Assembly (NCBI GenBank): GCA_037974665.1
Contig: CM075769.1
Coordinates: 23,276,139 to 23,340,138, forward strand
DNA from: Ehretia macrophylla
Taxonomy: Eukaryota; Streptophyta; Magnoliopsida; Boraginales; Ehretiaceae
DNA length: 64,000 bases
Direction of reading: 5' to 3'
The position numbers and the translations under genes were made by a program. Of this stretch, positions 1 to 11,809 are shown piece after piece. A model generated the notes under the pieces. It was not told the origin of the DNA. It did not search any database and saw only the letters and a program-made list of their open reading frames with translations. Every line of letters starts with the position of its first letter. The stretch's first letter is position 1.

Positions 1-2818
1 GTAAGGACATAACCATATAATCACTTAATTCTACAAACTTCGTTTAGAATATCAAGATTGCACAAATAACATAATGAGAATGGTGTACCTGAATCCATGT
101 TGTTAAATATTAGAAGACGAAATCACCTAGTAGAGAATTAGGGTGAGGTCTTACACAGACTAATCAAGATTTTCTTGCTGAATGTTACTCAAGGTGGGGA
201 TTTGAGAAAACAAAGAATAGGATCATTAGCCTTGGAGACCAAACCCTTTTTATATAGACAACCTAATTAGAATCCAACTAAAGCTTAACTACCAAAACCT
301 ATGCAATTGGACTCAACCACAAGTATACCTCAACAACAACGTACAAGAATATCTCAACAACTCTTGAAGTTTCAACATCTCTTTATCTCATATTTCCAAT
401 TCAAGCCTACTAATATTACAAGTTCAAATCAACTAAAAATTCATACATTACATCTCCATAGAAACGGTTAAACACTTAGCAATCTCTTAACATTACAAGA
501 TATCTAAGAACTAACACTAGCCAAAGATAGCATTCCTTGCAAAGTAGGCTCAACCACTAACAAAACACTTCAAAGTCCGCCTAACTTTACCTAAAATTGT
601 GGAAGAAAAAAGGGTGAGCAACCACGTGCTCAGTGAAGGGGGAATAAATATGGGGAGTTTTCAAAAACCGTTTCGTGAATGCACATATACCAAGCAATAA
701 GAATCAATTAACAAGTACACTATGAACTAGCATAAGACTTTAAGTAAAGTATAAACACATTTATAAGCATTAAGACACTAAATAACCACATATGAAAAGT
801 ATACGTTTTCGCTTGCTACAACTGCTCTACATTCGGCTTCCACGAACACTTTACACGGAAACACTTACTTGCATCCCCTTATCATTCCCGTTGGAGTACT
901 CCGGATGTACCCTGATAACCTACGACCCAACACCCCAAGGCTTTCAATGACCAAGCGAGTGAAGGAATAGGACACGGAGGCGTGCAACCAATTATTGGCA
1001 AGCCCGATGCCACCCAGTAAAGGCACAACCTACCGTGCCTCACTTAAGGTTGCAACCTTTGAAACGCTCATTAGAACACTTTAATAATCATTTAATACAC
1101 ACATAAATGAGGGGACAACAAAGTAGGTTGTCCCTCGAGCACTTAAGCATTTAAGCAATCAATAATGCTTATGAAGCACATTTTCACATTAGCAATCAAT
1201 GAACACTTTTAAAACACTTTTGGTAGATGACAAAGTAGGCCACCATATCGTTTATGTAACACTTATGCTCGTGAACAATTCAAAGGCAAGTGAACATGCA
1301 TACATTCTTGCAAATATTACAACCATGACATCTAAGCTCATTTCCTTTCACTCAAGCTTGCATTTCCTTTTGCACTTCCTCTATAACATACATTCATTTC
1401 ACTTGAATATTCTCTCACAACAATCACTTATTGCCACTAAGCATTCAAATTACCTATGATCAATCTCTATTCATCTAGAATTAACTACTAATACAACATT
1501 GAACACTTAATAATATAAGCTGAAATTCTAAATTGTACATGCATGAATTTACTGATTCGGTTAACAACCTCAATATACTCCAAAAACTCTGAAACTACAC
1601 AAACATGTAGTTCATTAAGTGTAGATGGGTTTAGCATCAAACAGATCTCAATTTGAAGCTATATTCATCAAGATATGACCTCTAGAAGTTTATTGCGCAA
1701 ACTGCCCTGCACCTACGGGTCAATTAGAACCCTACTGTTTTGGCCCTAAAAATGCATCTTAACGACATATTTAGAACTTGCACTTAAAACAGATTTTGTT
1801 CCTCAAGGTCTTGGGCACAATATACTAAAATTCAACCAATTCTAATAACATTTACTACTTCAAATAAGCTCTGCAAATCAGGTGCGCAAATCTATCTAGA
1901 ATACACACACTTGCACTAGTTCACTTTTAAGCCATTATTTTGCATGATCACTTAGGTTTGATTGTTGCTTACTTCAAATATGGATTAAACCCCTCTCTAA
2001 ATCATTAAATCAAGCATCTCATATACACTATTCAATCACTAAAACAAGTCTTCAACAACAACTACACTACCCACAAAGTCCACCACACAATCAATATAAG
2101 GCAACACTTACACACAATAGCTAACTTGCATTCTTCCATAGCTCAAATCATCTATTAACTTCACATATATAAACTTACTACCAACAAAATTAATCAATAA
2201 ACATGCAAATAACCATGAACCCCTCACCTTGGCTTGAAGAACTAGGCAAAAATGGCTAGAATTGAACTTGAAACCTCCTTTTTCTTCTCTTCTTTCTTCT
2301 TCCTTCTTCTTCTTCTCTCTCTCTCTTGGTCTTTCTCTCTCTTCTCACGTTGCAAAATCTGATCAAAACATCAAAATAGGCTAAAACAAATAGAAGTCTC
2401 TAGATATTTGCCATCAAAAATAGAAATTACAAAATAACTACAATAGTTTGCATTTTCACGTCATTAAAGGCAACTTTGTTACGTTCACTAAAATGATCAT
2501 AACTTATGTTAGAGGACTCCAATTTGTGATCCGTTTGAAGTGTTAAAAACTAGACTTGTAGAGCTTTTCGTCCATATATAATTCGTCACCTAACTCTTTC
2601 GCAATCGATACAGCTTTTATTATGAAGTTGACCCAAAACCGATGCGTAATTTCCGAGTAAAACTTGTTTAATTGAACTCGATATCCATTTTAAATGTCTC
2701 GGCATCACTTTTGACACATTTTGATCATGTATATAACTCGAATGCATTAAAATGCTAATAGATCATTCCTTAATAATTTATCAATTTATCTTGATTCGCA
2801 CCTAATAGGGGTATTACA
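1..2818 (-). mobile_element. Ty3/gypsy-type LTR, left end outside window
   Basis: Read on the minus strand it starts TGTAATACCCC at 2818 and runs out of the window on the left, so it is at least 2.8 kb long. It has no coding capacity. It carries a GAA-rich tract (TTC-rich on the plus strand, 2278-2345), then GGTGAGGG (2228-2221), a GGGTGGCATCGGGCTTGCC block (1015-997), TGTTGGGTCGTA (932-921), TACATCCGGAGTA (909-897) and a C-rich CACTGAG box (near 640-629). The same blocks occur in the same order in the chromovirus LTRs further right in this window, which is the main reason for the call. Whether it is a solo LTR or one end of a longer element cannot be decided, because the far end is missing. 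Confidence 0.7.
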
Positions 2819-3146
2819 CCACCCCCCACCTACCCCCTACCTCCCCCCACCCTCACGGTTAATATATATATTATGTGTATATATTTTTTTATAAAATTTA
2901 ATGTTACAAAATATTTTTCACTGTATATCTAAATACCAAAAAATATTTTATAAGATAATATTTTTTCTCAGTAAGTTATTTTATGGCAAACAAACGGAGT
3001 CCATGAAAATATATTATTTTTAAAAAAAATATTTTTAGAGGAAAATATTTTCTACAAATAAATTATTTTACGACAAACAAGCAGAGTCTAAGAGAAGATT
3101 CTTTAATGTTACGTAACGTGTTAGAAACGTTTCCTTTTTTCATGAG
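2819..3146. other. AT-rich intergenic DNA with a C-rich tract
   Basis: Starts with a C-rich tract (2819-2855; G-rich on the minus strand) directly abutting the LTR, followed by AT-rich DNA with TATATA runs. I see no gene here. Confidence 0.6.
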
Positions 3147-3590
3147 GGTAAATGGCTCAAATAGTGCTTAACGTTTGGTTGTTTTGACATTTTGGTCTCA
3201 AATATTTTAAATCAGACACTTTAGTCTCAAACGTTTTATAATAAGGACACCATTAGTCTATTAGTTCATTTCTGTTAAATTTGTACCGTTAAGCTCACGT
3301 GTTTTGCATGTTGCAAGTAAAAAAAAAACATGCAAAGTTAACGATAAGGTTTTATAAAAGAGAAGAGAATGAGTTGTAAGATAAATGACCATTTTAACCC
3401 TATACACTTTTTTTTTCTTTACATGTAACATGCAAAACACTTGAGTTTTACGGTACAAATTTAACATAAATAAATTAATGAACTAACGGTATTCTTATTA
3501 TAAAACATTTAAAATTAAAATGTCAAATTTAAAATAATTAAAATTAAAATATCAAAACAGTCAAACATTAAAGACTGTTTGAGTCATTTT
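3147..3590. repeat. Fold-back (MITE-like) inverted repeat
   Basis: The left arm starts near 3150 with AAATGGCTCAAATAGT and the right arm ends at 3590 with its imperfect reverse complement (ACTGTTTGAGTCATTTT). The two arms pair over about 180 bases each around a short centre near 3330-3400. Matching landmarks include GTTTTATAATAAG, TTAAATTTGTACCGT and GTGTTTTGCATGTT. It has no coding capacity. This shape fits a non-autonomous DNA transposon, perhaps Mutator-like. I could not define a target duplication. Confidence 0.7.
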
Positions 3591-3723
3591 CTCTTTTCTT
3601 AATTACACATCGTTTGACCTTATCCACATTCTCTAAATTAAATCACTTCTCAAAGAGGAAAAAGTAAAGACACGCCATTGCACTTTTCTGGTACTTACAA
3701 TTTCATCCTCCAGACTAACAGCT

Positions 3724-4206
3724 TGTTTGGATTCACTTTTTTAATGGAAAGTAAAAGAAGGGGAGGGAATAAGGAACCCCTCTCCTTATTTGAATTGCAA
3801 TTTTGAAAGCAATAAAAGAAATGGATGGGTACAATATTTCCTCCATTTCCTTTAATTGGATGGATTTTTTAATCATTCCAATTTAGAGTGTTTGGGAGGA
3901 AAATGAATGGTTTTCATCAAAAAAGATTATATTGCCCTGATTTTTTTATTTTATTTTCATGATTGTCTTTACTACTCTTTTAACCTACTTTGAGTATAAA
4001 AAAAGACATTTAAGTAATTTATTATTTAAAATTGCCATTTCCTTTCTTTTCCTTCTCTAATCTAAACAAAAAATTATAAAAACTTTTCATTTTCTTTCCA
4101 TTATTATTTTTTTACAATACAAACAAAGGAATTCATTTACTTTCCTTTCCTTTATTTTTCTTCCTCTACTTTACTTTCCTTTCCATTCCTTTGTGCAATC
4201 CAAACA
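3724..4206. repeat. MITE-like element with 10-base terminal inverted repeats
   Basis: The ends are TGTTTGGATT (3724-3733) and AATCCAAACA (4197-4206), exact inverses of each other. Similarity continues inward with purine-rich AAAGTAAA on the left and its complement on the right. The interior is AT-rich, 483 bases in all, with no reading frame. It lies about 120 bases upstream of the start codon of the SWIB gene, so it sits in or right next to the core promoter. The superfamily is not certain. Confidence 0.65.
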
Positions 4207-4260
4207 CTATGTAAAGCAAACGATGCACTAAACTAGGGGCATCTTTGCCATCCTATTGTG

Positions 4261-4326
4261 CATATAGAGAGAGAAAGGGAGAAGAGAGAGCGAGAGAGAG
4301 ACAAAGAAGAATTATTGGCTGCCACC
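4261..4326 (+). promoter_or_regulatory. GA-rich 5' leader and start context of the SWIB gene
   Basis: A GAGA-rich tract (4265-4305) precedes the sequence GCCACCATGG, a strong translation start context with the ATG at 4327. GA-rich leaders are common in plant housekeeping genes. No clear TATA box was found between the MITE and this leader, so the transcription start is not placed. Confidence 0.5.
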
Positions 4327-7300
4327 ATGGTAACGGACCAAGAAATAGCGAGAGAAGTAGAGGCACTGCTCCGTCAAGCTGACCGTAACGCCGTTACGTC
4401 TTTAGACGGCGTCGTACAACAGCTCGAAGCCAAGTTAGGGTTAAACCTTTCACACAAGGTCGGCTTCATAAGGGACCATATCAACCTTCTCCTCCGTTCA
4501 ACACACACACAAGCTCATATCCCTTCGCTTTCATTTTCTCAAAATGACCAACTTGCCCTCCAAAGTTTCCAGCATTTCCCAACTGGCCACCATCAACATA
4601 CACAATTCTATTCCCATTCTACTCTTCAGCAACAGCACCAGCTTCCTCTGCCATCGCCAGTGGTGGTGGTGCAAGGCCAAGGTAATGCTCATGGGGCGGC
4701 AGCCGCGGTTACTACGCCGAAAGGAAGGTTTGTTTATTCAGTTCTTTTGACGTTAAAGTTGGGATTTTTTTGTTTTTCAGTTTTCTTTTTATTCTTGAAC
4801 TTGGGATTTTTATGTTTTTCCAGTTTCCTTTTTTTTTTTTTTTGGTTTGATGTTATATTGGTTTTATAATTTTGATTGCGTGATAAAGAAGTGAAGTGGG
4901 TCAGGGCATGAAGTGTACGGGGGCAGGCCGGTGCAAGGAAATTCGCGGACAGGGTCGGAGAAGGGTTGAATTTATTTTAGGCCTTACCTTACCTTGCAAT
5001 GATGTTTCCACAACAGTGCATACTTTCTTTTAATAAATATATCTAGTGAACAAGTCAAACAAAATGAAATTTAGGTTTCAAAAACCTGATATGAGTTAAT
5101 TAGCTTTCTTTAATGTATTAGGTGAGTGATATACTTTATCCATTGATGTATTTTGGTGGCCACTTAAATCCCTACATTGATATTCTTGCACATTTATATT
5201 CCAAACATATCCTTCTCAACAACCCAATATGAGTTCATTAAGGAATTATTGACGTTACACCTAGTTATTTGTTTCCAAAAGGTTTGACAAATATGAAAAA
5301 GTCTAAATACATCTTGAGGTGTGTCAAAAGACATAATGTTTTATACTTTGGCAGAGCAATGGATTGGATGGTCGAGTGCTAAAATATGATTTGCATATTA
5401 CCCAATCTAAGGGTTTATGAGTGTCTGCCCATGATATATCTTCTCATTTATAGTTGCACGGTTTTGGGTGTCTTTTAACATTGCTGACAGAAAAACTCAA
5501 GTGTAGAACAATTACTTCACTTCCCTTCATTTGCTTTGCTTGAGCTGCTCCAGCTGCTCCGACTGCACAAGATTTTACTGTCCTCACAATTTAAGAATGA
5601 AAGAAATCTGAAAGTGACTTTATTTGCAGTTCTGTTCTAAATCCATTGACCTTTTCTCCTTTCTGCGTATCTTCTAGTGCAAGCCAACTTTCTTGTCAAT
5701 TGAGTTTGCCCAGTGAGAATGATAATGTTGCAGAATCAATTGTATATCTACTGTTTGAAAGCTAGTAATAAGTGTAACATGTTTTGACATTTTGAATTCT
5801 AATTTTCACAACTTGTTAAAGTTATATAATAAATTAGACCACTTTTTTTCTGTGATACTTTTGGATGTGCTAAGTTGGCTTACGTTTTCTATTACAGTGC
5901 TCCAGCTAGAACCAAAAGAAGAGGTGGGCAAGGAGGTTTAAATAAAGTATGCGGCGTCTCACCAGAACTTCAAGCCATCGTTGGTGAGCCAGCATTGCCA
6001 AGGACTGAGGTTTAAACTCCTAAAGCAAACAAGTTTTCACTTTCTAAAGATACATGTCAGCAATCAGCATTTACAGTGTCCTAAAATAGTTTAATTGCAA
6101 GACAAAACTAAGACATTCTGCTTTATTCCATCCAGATTGTGAGGCAGCTGTGGGCATACATTAGGAAACACAGTCTTCAGGATCCAAATAACAAGAGAAA
6201 GATCAACTGTGATGAGGCCTTGCGGCTGGTTTTTGAAACAGACTGCACAGACATGTTCAAGATGAACAAGCTTCTCGCAAAACATATTATCCCGATGGAT
6301 CCTTCAAGTACGTGATATGCACATGTTGTGGTGGACATAATAAATCTCTATAATTACTTTGCCTCAGTTGTGATTTTTTTTTTTTTTTTTCTCAAAAACA
6401 ATCAGATCAAGCTAAGAGATCAAAGGTTGAAGTCAAGTCAGCAGTGGAAAGTTCGCAATCTGTTCAACCTCCAGTCATAATATCAGATGCGCTTGCCAAA
6501 TTCTTAGGAACTGGGGAGAAGGAGATGCTTCAGTCAGAGACACTAAGGCGTGTGTGGGAGTATATCAAGGTTAACCACCTAGAGGTAGGCGATGTACTGC
6601 ACAGAAGTGTCTATTTACATTTTGATTGGCTTTTTGTGAGCCTCACATTTATTTCTTCTCTTTTTAATTTTTAATTTGTTTGGGATGAGGAGCACTAGTC
6701 ATATTTATATCCCTACACTTCCAGTCCAATCAGGAAAAGTGTGCGTCCTCTGAAGAAAATGGCTCTACCAAATTCTTATTTGTGTCAAGCGAAAACTGTT
6801 TATCTTCTTTGTCTGACTGTATCTTACAGATCTACACCATCATAAGATAGTCTGCTATATAAACCCTATCATCTCAAGTGAATGCTCTCAGCTGGACTTT
6901 ATGCAGTTAAGTTTTTCCTAGGATACCTAATTTGTGGGTATATTAGTTGAATTGGACATTCACAAATTGAAGAATGTAATCCAGAATTGCAGTTAATTTG
7001 TAAATTCAAACTTTCAAGAGCGTGAATTTATTCGGAATTGCTTCCCCTTGTTTGCAGTAAAGTTTTCACTGTCAATGGGCCAAAGGCCAGTGGTGTGATA
7101 CTTTAAATGCACCAACCCTGCAATGCAGCTGGCCAGCAATGCACATGCACTATCATGTTTGTGGCACCTTATTATATATTCAGTTTGAGATGAAAGTGTT
7201 CCTCTTGTAATCCAATGTGGGAGATTGAAATCTTTATGTTACTTTTCTCTTCTTTTTTTTCTCCTTTGTTCCCTCTCCCTTCCCTTTCCCCTTTTATCAC

Positions 7301-8255
7301 ATGTTTTTACTAAAAAGAATATGAGATTGAAACACTGGCAACATCTAAGAAAGGGCCAAAATAGTAACAAAGAGATCTAAACTAATGAAGACTACGCTCT
7401 TTAGTCATTAGAATAAAATGCTTTAGAAATCAGAGAATTAAACACATAATTGAAGCATTTCCTACTTAGAAAAAGAGTGGATGTCATTGAGTATTCTATT
7501 ACCTTAATATTAATTTTGTGTGTGTGCACTATCAAGCTTTGTATTTAAATTGTTATATTATTTTATCAATTTGGTATATGATACGCATATATCATCTTGG
7601 AGTGAATCTGTGTGCATATATATAGACTCTCATCACACTATGCACTTAGAGATCTTTTAAAAATTGATGCTCTCGAGCTCCCATTCCTGCTCCTACTCCA
7701 AGTTCCCTGAAAGTTTTCTTGTGTAGTTGATATTTAGTGCATGATGATAAGACATTCTAATTTGCTGTTGATTCTATTGTACTGTTGTAGTAGTGAAATT
7801 TTAGAAAACAGCTATAGTTCTTGATGCTCATTCCATGTTGGTAACTAGCGTCATATTTCCATTTATCATGTTGATTCACTGCCACAACTTGTACAGTTTA
7901 GAAGGACCAATATGGACTTCATGCCTTTTCTCTTCCATTCAGAATATGCTTTGGGTATAAATACTAGTTATTCTTTCTACTTGTAACCATACTCATCTTT
8001 GTTGATCACTTCCATCATTCTTCCCTGTAATATAAAGTTACCTAGCTTAAATTCATTGTTTTGGTGTTTAGCAAGTGGTTCTTCCAGTTCTCTAGCTTAA
8101 ACTCTTGTTTGGCTTGCTTGTCTGTTTGATAGGATCCTCTGAATTCCATGGTGATACTATGTGATGCCAAGCTTCAGGAGCTTCTAGGGTGTGAAAGCAT
8201 TTCTGCTGAGGGGATACCAGAGATGTTGATGCGTCATCATTTATTAAATCGATGA
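4327..8255 (+). CDS. DEK_C and double SWIB domain chromatin protein, five exons
   Basis: Coding exons: 4327-4727, 5898-6009, 6136-6307, 6406-6584, 8133-8255 (987 bases, 328 aa). All junctions are GT-AG and keep the frame. Residues 3-58 form a DEK_C-type helical domain (VTDQEIAREVEALLRQ...). Residues 60-130 are a Gln/Ser/His-rich linker. A basic stretch (KRRGGQGG, about 140-147) leads into SWIB domain 1 (about 148-226, GLNKVCGVSPEL... to LLAKHIIP). SWIB domain 2 is about 250-328 (SDALAKFLG... to MLMRHHLLNR), split across exons 4 and 5. In plants this architecture marks the family related to yeast UAF30 and BAF60b/MDM2 SWIB domains, which are nuclear proteins linked to chromatin remodelling or Pol I transcription. 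The role in this plant is inferred from the family. I chose the ATG at 4327 for its GCCACCATGG context. Introns 1 (1170 b) and 4 (1548 b) hold nothing I recognise. Confidence 0.9.
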
Positions 8256-8660
8256 TGCTATTTTTTTAAATGTTGTGGTGAGTATAAAATTCCATATTCT
8301 TTTATTGCACCTGTTCTGTTTGTTTCCTAGAAAATCAAAAGCGACTTACCTGTTATGCCTTGTTCTGCGTTATTTATTCCACGTATTTGCAATTTTGCAA
8401 TTTTTTACTTCCTGTTCCTGTTTTCTACCTGGGATCCTACAAAGTTCTTTTTGCGATAATGGCAAAGATATCTTGTTAGTCAGGCACATTAAGCTTTCGG
8501 GCCTAAGTTTTTAGCAGTTGGACTGCGAGTGCGACCAGTATCCTCTTTGCTTTTACTACTTGTACTCATGTAGTGCTAGCTTAAATACGTGCAGATTAAC
8601 ATGTGGTTGAACATGCAACTAATGTACCTCTTGCATAACATTTGAACTGACCTTTCTTCT

Positions 8661-8678
8661 GATATCTTTACACTCCAC
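8661..8678. repeat. Target site duplication, left copy
   Basis: GATATCTTTACACTCCAC here and again at 8964-8981: identical 18-base direct repeats bracketing the LINE relic. Confidence 0.9.
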
Positions 8679-8963
8679 TCATCCTATCATAAGAAAAAAG
8701 TCATTCGAACGGTCCCCATGGCAATCATTTGGAATTTATGGAAGGAACGAAATTGAAGGGCCTTCGAAGTGAAGGAATCAACTCTTGCATACTTAAAAAA
8801 CCATTGTATTAATGATTTGTGTTTTTGGAACAAAGGATCTTGTAAGAGGGATAGTGATTGCATTGTAGAATGTGTAGATAATTTACGTTGTTGATGTAAA
8901 TAGGTTTGGGTTGCACTCCCTTGGTGCATTATTAATAAAATTTTCATTTCTCAAAAAAAATAG
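8679..8963 (+). mobile_element. 5'-truncated L1-type LINE relic
   Basis: A short insert ending in ATAAAATTTTCATTTCTC plus an A-run, the typical tail of plant L1 elements. Translated forward it reads like the extreme C-terminus of plant LINE ORF2, after the reverse transcriptase (PMAIIWNLWKERN, then AFEVKESTLAYLKNHC with an in-frame stop just before it). Perfect 18-base direct repeats on both sides confirm target-primed insertion. Only about 285 bases were inserted, so it was dead on arrival. The intact target duplication suggests a fairly recent event. Confidence 0.9.
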
Positions 8964-8981
8964 GATATCTTTACACTCCAC
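8964..8981. repeat. Target site duplication, right copy
   Basis: Second copy of the 18-base repeat found at 8661-8678, directly after the A-tail of the LINE relic. Confidence 0.9.
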
Positions 8982-9700
8982 AATTATGAATGAAGTCTAA
9001 ATTGTGGACTCTTTTTCCAAAATTTTTTATTTTTTATTTTTATTATTATTATTTTTTTTGTAGTTGTTGTGTTACCGAAATAGATCTTTCAAGAAGTGGA
9101 AGACATTAAAAAAACAGAAAACCTAATTCAAAATCAAGTTATTGCACTTTGTTAGACTTTTTACTTAAGTTGCAGTTGAGACTTAGCTAGAGTTTTATAT
9201 ACAAGAATTTCTTCCTTGGTGAAAATGTATCAGTTTATATATACGTATATATATGCGTGCGTGTGTATAATAATATGTTATGGCACGTTGTTTTGCTCCT
9301 CCAGGGTTTTAGGACAAGATGACCGACTTTGTAGCCTGTGGTGACATGACTGATTCTACAAGCGGCAATGTATTTTTTTCTGGGTATTCTTGTGTCTCTT
9401 ATTAACTAGGTTAGTCACTAACACTCTTTAACTAAAACAGAATGAATATGTCTATCCCTCTGGCAGTATTCTGTAAATTATGCCATCTAGGTTTATGTCA
9501 CATGGCTGTATTATATATTTTGCAACTGATTGAAGTAACTGCTGACAGATGGTATATTGTTTATGTGACCGTTTCTCATGTTGAATAGGAGTTAACCCTT
9601 TTCATATCTTTTTGATTATTCATGCGTTCCTCTGAGGTTTATGTTCTTACATGTCTATGGGTCCTACTTGCTGGACGAATGACTTAGTCCAGACTTACAG

Positions 9701-10073
9701 AGATCAAAACTGATGTAAATATTGATTTCTTCTCATGCAAGAATCGTGTTTTATCAGGCTTGCATTTGAAATAGGGTGAAAAGGTTGAAATTTTTGAAAT
9801 GGCTTTCTGCTTTCTACAAAACGGTTGCAAGTATTGACGTTCCAGGATTACCTCCTATTTACCATGTATATGCTGACCGAGTCCAAGACAAAATAGTATA
9901 GGTTGGGCAGAGTGTAAAATTGTTTGCCTTGGATTTGGCCTCCCTCATCGTTTCTCTGTTGAGTGGTCTCACATTGAAATTCTTCCTCGCGAAAAGATAA
10001 TATACTTGTGTATTCCTTAAGATGTCACCTCTACCCATCTGTTTCTTCTCCCAGTGGTGCAACAGGTTTGACA
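9701..10073. other. Convergent intergenic space
   Basis: Lies between the presumed 3' ends of the SWIB gene (plus) and the NTF2-like gene (minus), and probably includes the 3' UTR of the latter. No further exon was seen. Confidence 0.5.
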
Positions 10074-11809
10074 TCATTGCCTGGATCTTATGATAAGTCT
10101 CAATGAATGCTGACGATGCTGGAAGAACATAAGCAATGCCACGACCAAGATAACAGTCAGTAAGATGTTTAAAGATGCTCTTGCTTTATCCTGGAGAAGT
10201 GTTCTTGATAACTCGTCCGTTGTATTTGTGAAAAGGCTTATGATTTTCTGCCCAGAAACTGGAGTAAGTTGACATATGTTGATTACAGTTATTCAATTTA
10301 AGTGATCGATTTCCACACTTCTCACCAGTCTAAGAGGCTCAATGTGAAGGAGTGGCTCTATGAACATATCCAAATTCCTGAAGAGCAGAAACATTCCTTT
10401 ACGGTTTAGCGTACACTTAGAACTAATGCAATTAGAGAATCTTGAGTGGCACGTATGTCCTTATGTGGGGTACATATGTAGTTGGTGAATGCAATTGCAG
10501 AACTTTTTTCTTTATAGAGGAATTTATTTCAAGTAGTACTATAGTGGATTTATTTTAAAAGTTATAAAACTTGTGATACATCAAGTATGTATCAATGCAA
10601 AATGTTAGATCCAAAAATTATAAAACTCGTGATACAACAATTATGTGTCAATGCAGAATGCAATATCTCTTTTATCAAATAGAAGTGGTATTTATTAGAT
10701 ACCTACTTTATGATAACCTTTCCCTGGTAATTATGGCATGTGTGCAAGCTAAAACCTTTCCCCAGAGAGATATGGGTCTTGCTACATTCTGCAGAAAAAC
10801 AAACATGTCAGAGGATGTGTAAAACACACATCTTTGTGGAGAAGAATAGTGATTCGAAGTAGTTTTCAGCTAGTAACCTAATTTCCAAGAAACGCCGACA
10901 GACATTCCATCTTGCGACGTTGGCTGCACCACAAACTCAATGTGATCACCCAAGAATTTTATGAGAGAAGACAAGAAATCCAGCACTTGCTGCACCATTA
11001 GTGACAGAAGATCAGTTGACCGTCAAAAAAATAAGGGTGAATGGTGTTACTGGCTAATAAACTCTAAAACTTTTTGCTTCAAATTAAATATTCTTTCTAA
11101 TTATGTCGTTTTGGATCGAGTACCAACTAGGTAGTAGAAACTTAAAAAGAAATATCATTTTGTCTTTGAACCGCTAATTTTAGCCTTATCGATCATTTGA
11201 TGCAATGACTTTATCGGTATAAATGCAAAGTTTAGTGGGTGATTTAAAATGAGAAAAAAAAAAAAAATAGAGGTTGATTTAAAACTTTATAAAAATTTAG
11301 TGGCCAATGATACTATATACTCAAAAATCACCAGCCAAAGCCAAGAGAACAAAAGGTGTTGTAATCTTGATTACTAGCTATATTATGTTTTTCAGACTTA
11401 GCTAGCTGAACGTGAGCTATTCAGATCATATTGAACGCACCTTCTTTCCATAAAAGGGTTGAAATGTAGAAACAAAGTTACATCTACAAAAGCATTCTTC
11501 TCCAATTACATCGGACAATTCATTGAGATCCTTATTCTTAATCGCAGTATAGAGTTTGAGAACCGTCTCCATAGCTGTCCGGTCATCGTCTTGGCATGCC
11601 GAGTCGTCGTCTTTGCCACTGCAAGCCACAACAACGGGTAGGCCGGTCTTGATAGAGAGGTTATACTTAAAAGAAGCTTCACATCGCAAATTCTTGTTGT
11701 AAGATATAGAATCAAGACGAGGGATATGCGACCATGATAGAATTAAGGGGTTAAATGAGGTCATTTTTTTGAAGAATATGGCATGCGGCAATGATATAAT
11801 TGAATTCAT
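10074..11809 (-). CDS. NTF2-like (SnoaL-fold) protein, probably plastid membrane, five exons
   Basis: Minus-strand coding exons in order: 11809-11441, 10989-10878, 10788-10707, 10377-10326, 10247-10074 (789 bases, 262 aa). Every junction is GT-AG, the phases fit (0, 1, 2, 0), and the stop is TGA at 10076-10074. The first ~60 residues are Ser- and Lys-rich with few acidic residues, like a plastid transit peptide. Next comes an NTF2/SnoaL-like region (TAMETVLKLYTAIKNKDLNELSDVIGEEC, then QVLDFLSSLIKFLGDHIEFVV, GVSWKLE, GKGFSLHTC, NYQGKVIIK, MFIEPLLHIEPL). The last exon adds a hydrophobic helix (SLNILLTVILVVALLMFF) and a basic tail. Plants have several such NTF2 family proteins of poorly known function. 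Membrane anchoring and plastid location are inferred. A second ATG at 11764 would give 247 aa. The exon 2 donor (GTTACT) is weak. Confidence 0.85.

Larger units (their letters stand above)
8256..9700 (+). other. 3' untranslated region of the SWIB gene, possibly with an intron
   Basis: Past the stop there is a strong donor (GTGAGT at 8278) and a good acceptor (CTCCTCCAG ending 9304). An intron in the 3' UTR is therefore possible but unproven. If real, the LINE relic at 8679-8963 sits inside it. The end of the transcript is not placed. Confidence 0.35.

Noticed and set aside
1199-1459. Open frame of 86 codons inside the left LTR
   Set aside because: Low-complexity, AT-driven composition inside non-coding LTR sequence, with no recognisable domain.
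4258-4326. Upstream extension of the SWIB protein before the ATG at 4327
   Set aside because: It would begin at GTG and read through a GA microsatellite giving an RERERE-type stretch; the ATG in GCCACCATGG fits the DEK_C domain start.
9859-10077. Minus-strand frame of 72 codons overlapping the last exon region of the NTF2-like gene
   Set aside because: It lies almost wholly downstream of the gene's stop codon, in what is probably its 3' UTR; the five-exon model uses a different frame with consistent phases.
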